DNA from: Alphaproteobacteria bacterium
GTDB lineage: Bacteria; Pseudomonadota; Alphaproteobacteria; CAAGCB01; CAG-977
Direction of reading: 5' to 3'
Assembly: GCA_021639925.1 (NCBI GenBank)
Contig: JAJXEL010000077.1
Location: 804 to 9,665 of the forward strand
Length of the DNA: 8,862 bases
Part shown: positions 6,860-8,862 of the stretch, one piece after another
How positions within the stretch are numbered: position 1 is the stretch's first letter
How the letters are laid out: each line of letters starts with the position of its first letter
Notes under the pieces: model-generated
Told to the model about the DNA's origin: nothing
The model's database searches: none
Seen by the model: the letters and a program-made list of their open reading frames with translations, nothing else
Translations under genes and position numbers: made by a program

Positions 6860-7592
6860 TATTTTTTTCCGATATGACGAACGCTTCCAAAGCGGTCAGG
6901 ATTTCGTTTTTTTCTCCTTGCGCCGCGGCCCGTTCGCCGTCGACATATCCGCCGATGCCGCCGGCCGTGTCAGTCCCGCTGATGACGACGTTGTTTAAAA
7001 TCGACGCCGTTTTTATCCCGCGCAGCCGCCCGATCGTAAACAAAGCCGCCGTTTCCATGTCGGCGCACAAGACGCCTTTTTTGGCCCAGAATTGTTTTTG
7101 CTCTTCGTTGTCGTCAATATAAAAGCTTTCATGACTGTGAACAATGCCGACATGACAGGGGAAACGATTTTCCCGCGCGCTTGTCAGACAGGCAAGAAGC
7201 AGCCCGGTATCCGCAACGGCCGGATAACGCAGATCGACATAAGCTTGCGACGCGCCGTCGTCGCGTACGGCGCCGGCGGCCAAAATCAAATCGCCCAGAC
7301 GGATTCCCGGCTGCATTGCGCCGCAGGAACCGATACGGATCATCGCTTTAACGCCGACGCGGGCCAGTTCTTCCACGGCAATCCCGGCGGAACACCCGCC
7401 GATTCCCGTAGAAACGGCTAAAACCCGAATATTTTTATATGTGCCGGAAATACTGCGGTATTCACGGTTAAAGGCCAGTTCCCGGACGTCGGACAAAAAC
7501 GGCGCGATCCGGTCAATACGGGCCGGGTCTCCGGGCAGCAGCGCATAAGCTGCTGCCACGGATTCGTCAATTCTGATATGAGGCTGCGTCAT
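6843..7592 (-). CDS. Nucleoside phosphorylase, Udp/DeoD (NP-I) family, uridine phosphorylase-like
   Basis: This cytoplasmic enzyme splits a nucleoside with phosphate into free base and (deoxy)ribose-1-phosphate. The 249-aa length is normal for the family. Phosphate-binding residues are visible: Gly21-Asp22-Pro23 (LLPGDP), Arg43 (NREY), and Arg86 with Ser89 (IRIGSCGA). STGIGG at 61-66 with IAVEELARVG, and LGDLILAAGAVRDDGAS with YPAVAD, are very like E. coli Udp. Met179-Glu180 in ADMETAAL are the ribose-binding pair. The Udp uracil-binding Gln/Arg segment is not recognisable, and the DeoD SD(204) motif is not clear; the tail has SGTDTAGGIGGYVDGE instead. Base preference is therefore uncertain, with uridine favoured by overall resemblance. 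GGAG (7601-7604, complement) lies 8 bp before the ATG. It follows merR by 15 bp on the same strand, so the two are almost surely co-transcribed. Confidence 0.88.
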   Translation of the reverse strand: MTQPHIRIDESVAAAYALLPGDPARIDRIAPFLSDVRELAFNREYRSISGTYKNIRVLAVSTGIGGCSAGIAVEELARVGVKAMIRIGSCGAMQPGIRLGDLILAAGAVRDDGASQAYVDLRYPAVADTGLLLACLTSARENRFPCHVGIVHSHESFYIDDNEEQKQFWAKKGVLCADMETAALFTIGRLRGIKTASILNNVVISGTDTAGGIGGYVDGERAAAQGEKNEILTALEAFVISEKNKKASD

Positions 7593-7607
7593 AAACTGGT
7601 CTCCGCG

Positions 7608-8096
7608 TCAGGCGACTTTTCCGACGGCCTTTTTCTGACAGGCCGAAACGTGCATACGGTTGATTTTTGCTTTCAGCCGCCGGATTTTTTCGGGGATTTC
7701 GCTTTCCGGCAGATTTTTAACGGCGTCCATGCTGCCCAATTCTGCCGCCGTATCATAAAACCAGCATTTGTACGTCAGCATATCCAAAGTATTTTGCAAC
7801 GCTTTCATTTCTTCTTCGACGCATTTTTTCTGATCGTAAAACATCGTCCGGCGTTCTTCTATGGTCGAATCCCCCTGAATGAACAGGTCAATATACCGTT
7901 TAATATCTTTGATCTGCAGTCCGCTGGCTTTCAGGCATTCGATTAAACGCAGCCATTCCAGGTCTGTGTCCTGAAACTTGCGGATTCCGCCGTTGCCACG
8001 ATTAACGAACGGCAGCAGTCCTTCTTTGTCATAATAGCGCAGTGTCGGAGCCGGCAGCCCCGTTTTTTCGGAAACATCACCGATGGTATACAGCAT
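7608..8096 (-). CDS. MerR-family transcriptional regulator, AdhR-like
   Basis: The 162-aa protein has the standard MerR layout. A winged HTH occupies about residues 1-70: YTIGDVSEKTGLPAPTLRYY, then DKEGLLPFVNR, then the wing GGIRKFQDTDLEWLRLIECL. A dimerisation coiled coil follows at about 80-115 (EERRTMFYDQKKCVEEEM). The short C-terminus is Lys-rich with no metal-binding cysteine cluster, unlike CueR or ZntR. Cys54 in LIECLKASGL lines up, from memory, with the sensing Cys52 of B. subtilis AdhR (FIKCMRNAGL), a carbonyl-electrophile sensor. Three other cysteines are at about 92, 110 and 153. AAGGA (complement of 8107-8111) lies 10 bp before the ATG. It is the first gene of a pair with the nucleoside phosphorylase, and an AdhR-type dyad sits over its promoter start, suggesting autoregulation. 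The MerR call is firm; aldehyde sensing is inference. Confidence 0.92.
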   Translation of the reverse strand: MLYTIGDVSEKTGLPAPTLRYYDKEGLLPFVNRGNGGIRKFQDTDLEWLRLIECLKASGLQIKDIKRYIDLFIQGDSTIEERRTMFYDQKKCVEEEMKALQNTLDMLTYKCWFYDTAAELGSMDAVKNLPESEIPEKIRRLKAKINRMHVSACQKKAVGKVA

Positions 8097-8111
8097 TTTA
8101 AGACAGTCCTT

Positions 8112-8129
8112 CTTAAAGTTGACTTTAAA
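8112..8129. promoter_or_regulatory. Candidate MerR operator (AdhR-type dyad)
   Basis: CTTAAAG (8112-8118), four bases, then CTTTAAA (8123-8129). The perfect dyad core is TTAAAGT-TG-ACTTTAA (8113-8128). This matches 13 of 14 positions of CTTAAAG-N4-CTTTAAG, which I recall as the AdhR inverted repeat in B. subtilis. It lies directly downstream of the predicted merR -10 box and overlaps the expected start of transcription, a position suited to autorepression. An overlapping second dyad, TTAAAT (8125-8130) and ATTTAA (8134-8139), runs through the -10. Confidence 0.6.
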
Positions 8130-8157
8130 TTCTATTTAAGAAAATACACTCTGTCGC
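8129..8157 (-). promoter_or_regulatory. Predicted sigma70-like promoter of merR
   Basis: On the minus strand, GCGACA (8157-8152) matches the -35 consensus at 4 of 6 positions. TAGAAT (8134-8129) matches the -10 consensus at 5 of 6, with 17 bp between. Transcription would start near 8122, giving a leader of about 26 nt that carries the AAGGA ribosome site. The AdhR-type dyad begins at the -10 and covers the start site. Confidence 0.45.
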
Positions 8158-8275
8158 CTCTGTTTTCAAGAGGATTGATCATTTCAGGCAATATTGTTTG
8201 TTTTATGAAAAACAACAAAGAGGGCGCGAAACGGAAAAACGGCCGGAACAGTTTGTCAACGAATTGAAAGATAAG

Positions 8276-8339
8276 AAAAAAATCCGGATACGCCCGGGAA
8301 AAAATTTTTACGGCTTTGAAATTAATTTCTGCGTGTCCG
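8276..8339 (-). terminator. Possible terminator after the luxR-type gene
   Basis: Read on the minus strand, CGGACACGC (8339-8331) starts 2 bp after the luxR stop codon and pairs with GCGTATCCG (8293-8285). There is one C-A mismatch and a 37-nt loop. Seven Ts follow (8282-8276) after GA. The loop contains the palindrome GAAATTAATTTC (8318-8329), which could shorten it. The long loop and mismatch make this a weak call. Confidence 0.35.
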
Positions 8340-8341
8340 TA

Positions 8342-8575
8342 TCAGATCAGTCCCAGCTGCTGGGCGGTAATCAAAGCGCCGATTCTGCTTTTGACGTTTA
8401 AACGCAGGTACAATCCGGCCAGATGCAGTTTGATGGTGGATACGGACAATCCCATTTTATAGGCGATTTCTTTGTTTTGGTATCCCTGCGCCAAATAAAA
8501 CAACACTTCTTTTTGTTTCGGGGTGATTGTCATTTCCCGTTGTCGTATTTTTATATTTGTCTGGCTTTTTTTCAT
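8342..8575 (-). CDS. Stand-alone LuxR/GerE-type HTH DNA-binding protein
   Basis: The 77-aa protein is almost entirely one LuxR-type (GerE) domain, about residues 17-77: ITPKQKEVLFYLAQGYQNKE, then IAYKMGLSVSTIKLHLAGLY, then LRLNVKSRIGALITAQQLGL. The NKEIA and STIK-HL positions typical of the recognition-helix region are kept. No receiver, autoinducer-binding or other sensor domain precedes it, as in small regulators such as GerE. It may act constitutively, or be controlled by its own level or by a partner protein. GGGAGA (8586-8581, complement) lies 5 bp before ATG 8575 and supports this start. A second Met at residue 15 has GGG only a few bases upstream and is less likely. It is the first gene of the minus-strand block, but a 245-bp gap with its own promoter separates it from merR, so the two are probably separate transcripts. 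Family is firm; the regulon is unknown. Confidence 0.88.
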   Translation of the reverse strand: MKKSQTNIKIRQREMTITPKQKEVLFYLAQGYQNKEIAYKMGLSVSTIKLHLAGLYLRLNVKSRIGALITAQQLGLI

Positions 8576-8600
8576 GCGCTTCTCCCGCTTTCATTAATAC

Positions 8601-8653
8601 AATACAAACTATATTACAAAAAACAGTGTTTGTCTACAACCCCTGTTTGTATT
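8601..8653. repeat. Three GTTTGT/ACAAAC motifs around the luxR promoter
   Basis: AATACAAAC (8601-8609) and GTTTGTATT (8645-8653) form an exact 9-bp inverted repeat with a 35-bp gap spanning the promoter. A third copy, TGTTTGT (8627-8633), overlaps the -35 box and is a direct repeat of 8644-8650 at a spacing of 17 bp. Repeats placed like this suggest binding sites for a regulator, possibly the LuxR-type protein itself. The repeats are seen; the role is inferred. Confidence 0.45.
8608..8636 (-). promoter_or_regulatory. Predicted sigma70-like promoter of the luxR-type gene
   Basis: On the minus strand, TAGACA (8636-8631; 5 of 6 to TTGACA) and TATAGT (8613-8608; 5 of 6 to TATAAT) are separated by exactly 17 bp. 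Transcription would start near 8601, leaving a leader of about 26 nt with a strong GGGAGA ribosome site. Copies of the GTTTGT/ACAAAC motif overlap both the -10 edge and the -35 box. Confidence 0.6.
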
Positions 8654-8822
8654 ATGTATATAAAGATAAAGATTTTTTCATTTTTATATAAGAAAATTTC
8701 TTTTATTGACTTTCGCAAAAGTTGTGCTTCCGGATTGATAAAAAGTTTTCGGAGAAGATTTTTCCGGACGCGTTAAAGTTATTTCACGGCGAAAAAAGCA
8801 AATAAAAAAAGATGAATTTTGA
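8637..8822. other. AT-rich non-coding stretch at the right end
   Basis: No convincing gene lies here. The only open frame of note runs in from the right edge on the minus strand (8860-8684, 58 codons). It is rich in Ser, Thr and Phe with no recognisable motif or ribosome site. The stretch contains a palindrome AAGAAA-A-TTTCTT (8690-8702) and two copies of TTCCGGA (8728-8734 and 8762-8768), 34 bp apart. It is probably the upstream region of a gene to the right. Confidence 0.4.
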
Positions 8823-8851
8823 TTTACATCTGTTCTAAAAGTAGATATAAC
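8823..8851 (+). promoter_or_regulatory. Promoter-like element pointing out of the right edge
   Basis: TTTACA (8823-8828; 5 of 6 to TTGACA) and TATAAC (8846-8851; 5 of 6 to TATAAT) lie 17 bp apart on the plus strand. The spacer carries an imperfect dyad, ATCTGTT (8828-8834) with AGTAGAT (8840-8846). Transcription would start near 8858, so the gene it serves would lie beyond the window. Confidence 0.45.
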
Positions 8852-8862
8852 CACCTGCAAAA

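Noticed and set aside
8198..8401. Small plus-strand open frame in the merR-luxR gap
   Set aside because: It starts at TTG without a ribosome site, overlaps the luxR-type gene antisense, and its translation is a charged low-complexity sequence. A 20-codon frame starting at the nearby ATG (8205) also lacks a ribosome site.
8684..8860. Minus-strand open frame entering from the right edge
   Set aside because: It is only 58 codons, in AT-rich sequence, with no motif and Ser/Thr/Phe-rich composition. A 3' gene end cannot be ruled out, but nothing supports it.

Overview
The window looks like chromosomal DNA from a Gram-negative bacterium: it encodes a complete inner-membrane, periplasmic and outer-membrane RND efflux system. 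Genes are tightly packed, with AT-rich intergenic gaps and moderate-GC coding sequence. An ankyrin-repeat protein beside HAE1-type RND genes would suit a host-associated proteobacterium, possibly an alphaproteobacterium. That placement is an inference from gene content only; no marker gene is present.

Left part, plus strand (1-6825). The 3' part of an ankyrin-repeat gene enters from the left edge (1-531). Next is a solitary IS1 InsA-like zinc-ribbon/helix-turn-helix protein (646-1092) with no InsB partner and an unfamiliar C-terminal third. A 17-bp near-perfect palindrome sits just before its start codon. After an 87-bp gap comes a three-gene RND efflux operon: periplasmic adaptor (1180-2331), HAE1 transporter (2333-5446) and TolC-family outer-membrane channel (5443-6825). 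The cistrons are separated by 1 bp and then overlap by 4 bp. No TetR- or MarR-type regulator lies beside the pump, so the upstream zinc-ribbon/HTH protein is the nearest candidate on this side.

Right part, minus strand (8575-6843). Reading leftward there is a stand-alone LuxR/GerE-type DNA-binding protein (8342-8575), an AdhR-like MerR regulator (7608-8096), and a Udp/DeoD-family nucleoside phosphorylase (6843-7592) only 15 bp after merR. The two gene blocks converge on a bidirectional intrinsic terminator (6831-6859) whose loop contains the phosphorylase stop codon. The merR promoter carries a dyad that closely resembles the B. subtilis AdhR operator as recalled from memory, which suggests that the merR-phosphorylase pair is autoregulated by a thiol- or aldehyde-responsive switch. 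The luxR gene has a good sigma70-like promoter surrounded by three copies of a GTTTGT/ACAAAC motif.

The right end (8637-8862) holds no convincing gene. It ends in a promoter-like element (8823-8851) pointing out of the window.

The efflux system is ordinary. The most novel candidates are the InsA-like orphan with its palindrome, the AdhR-like/phosphorylase operon, and the stand-alone LuxR protein with its repeated promoter motif. I do not see a clear new defence, mobile or biosynthetic system.
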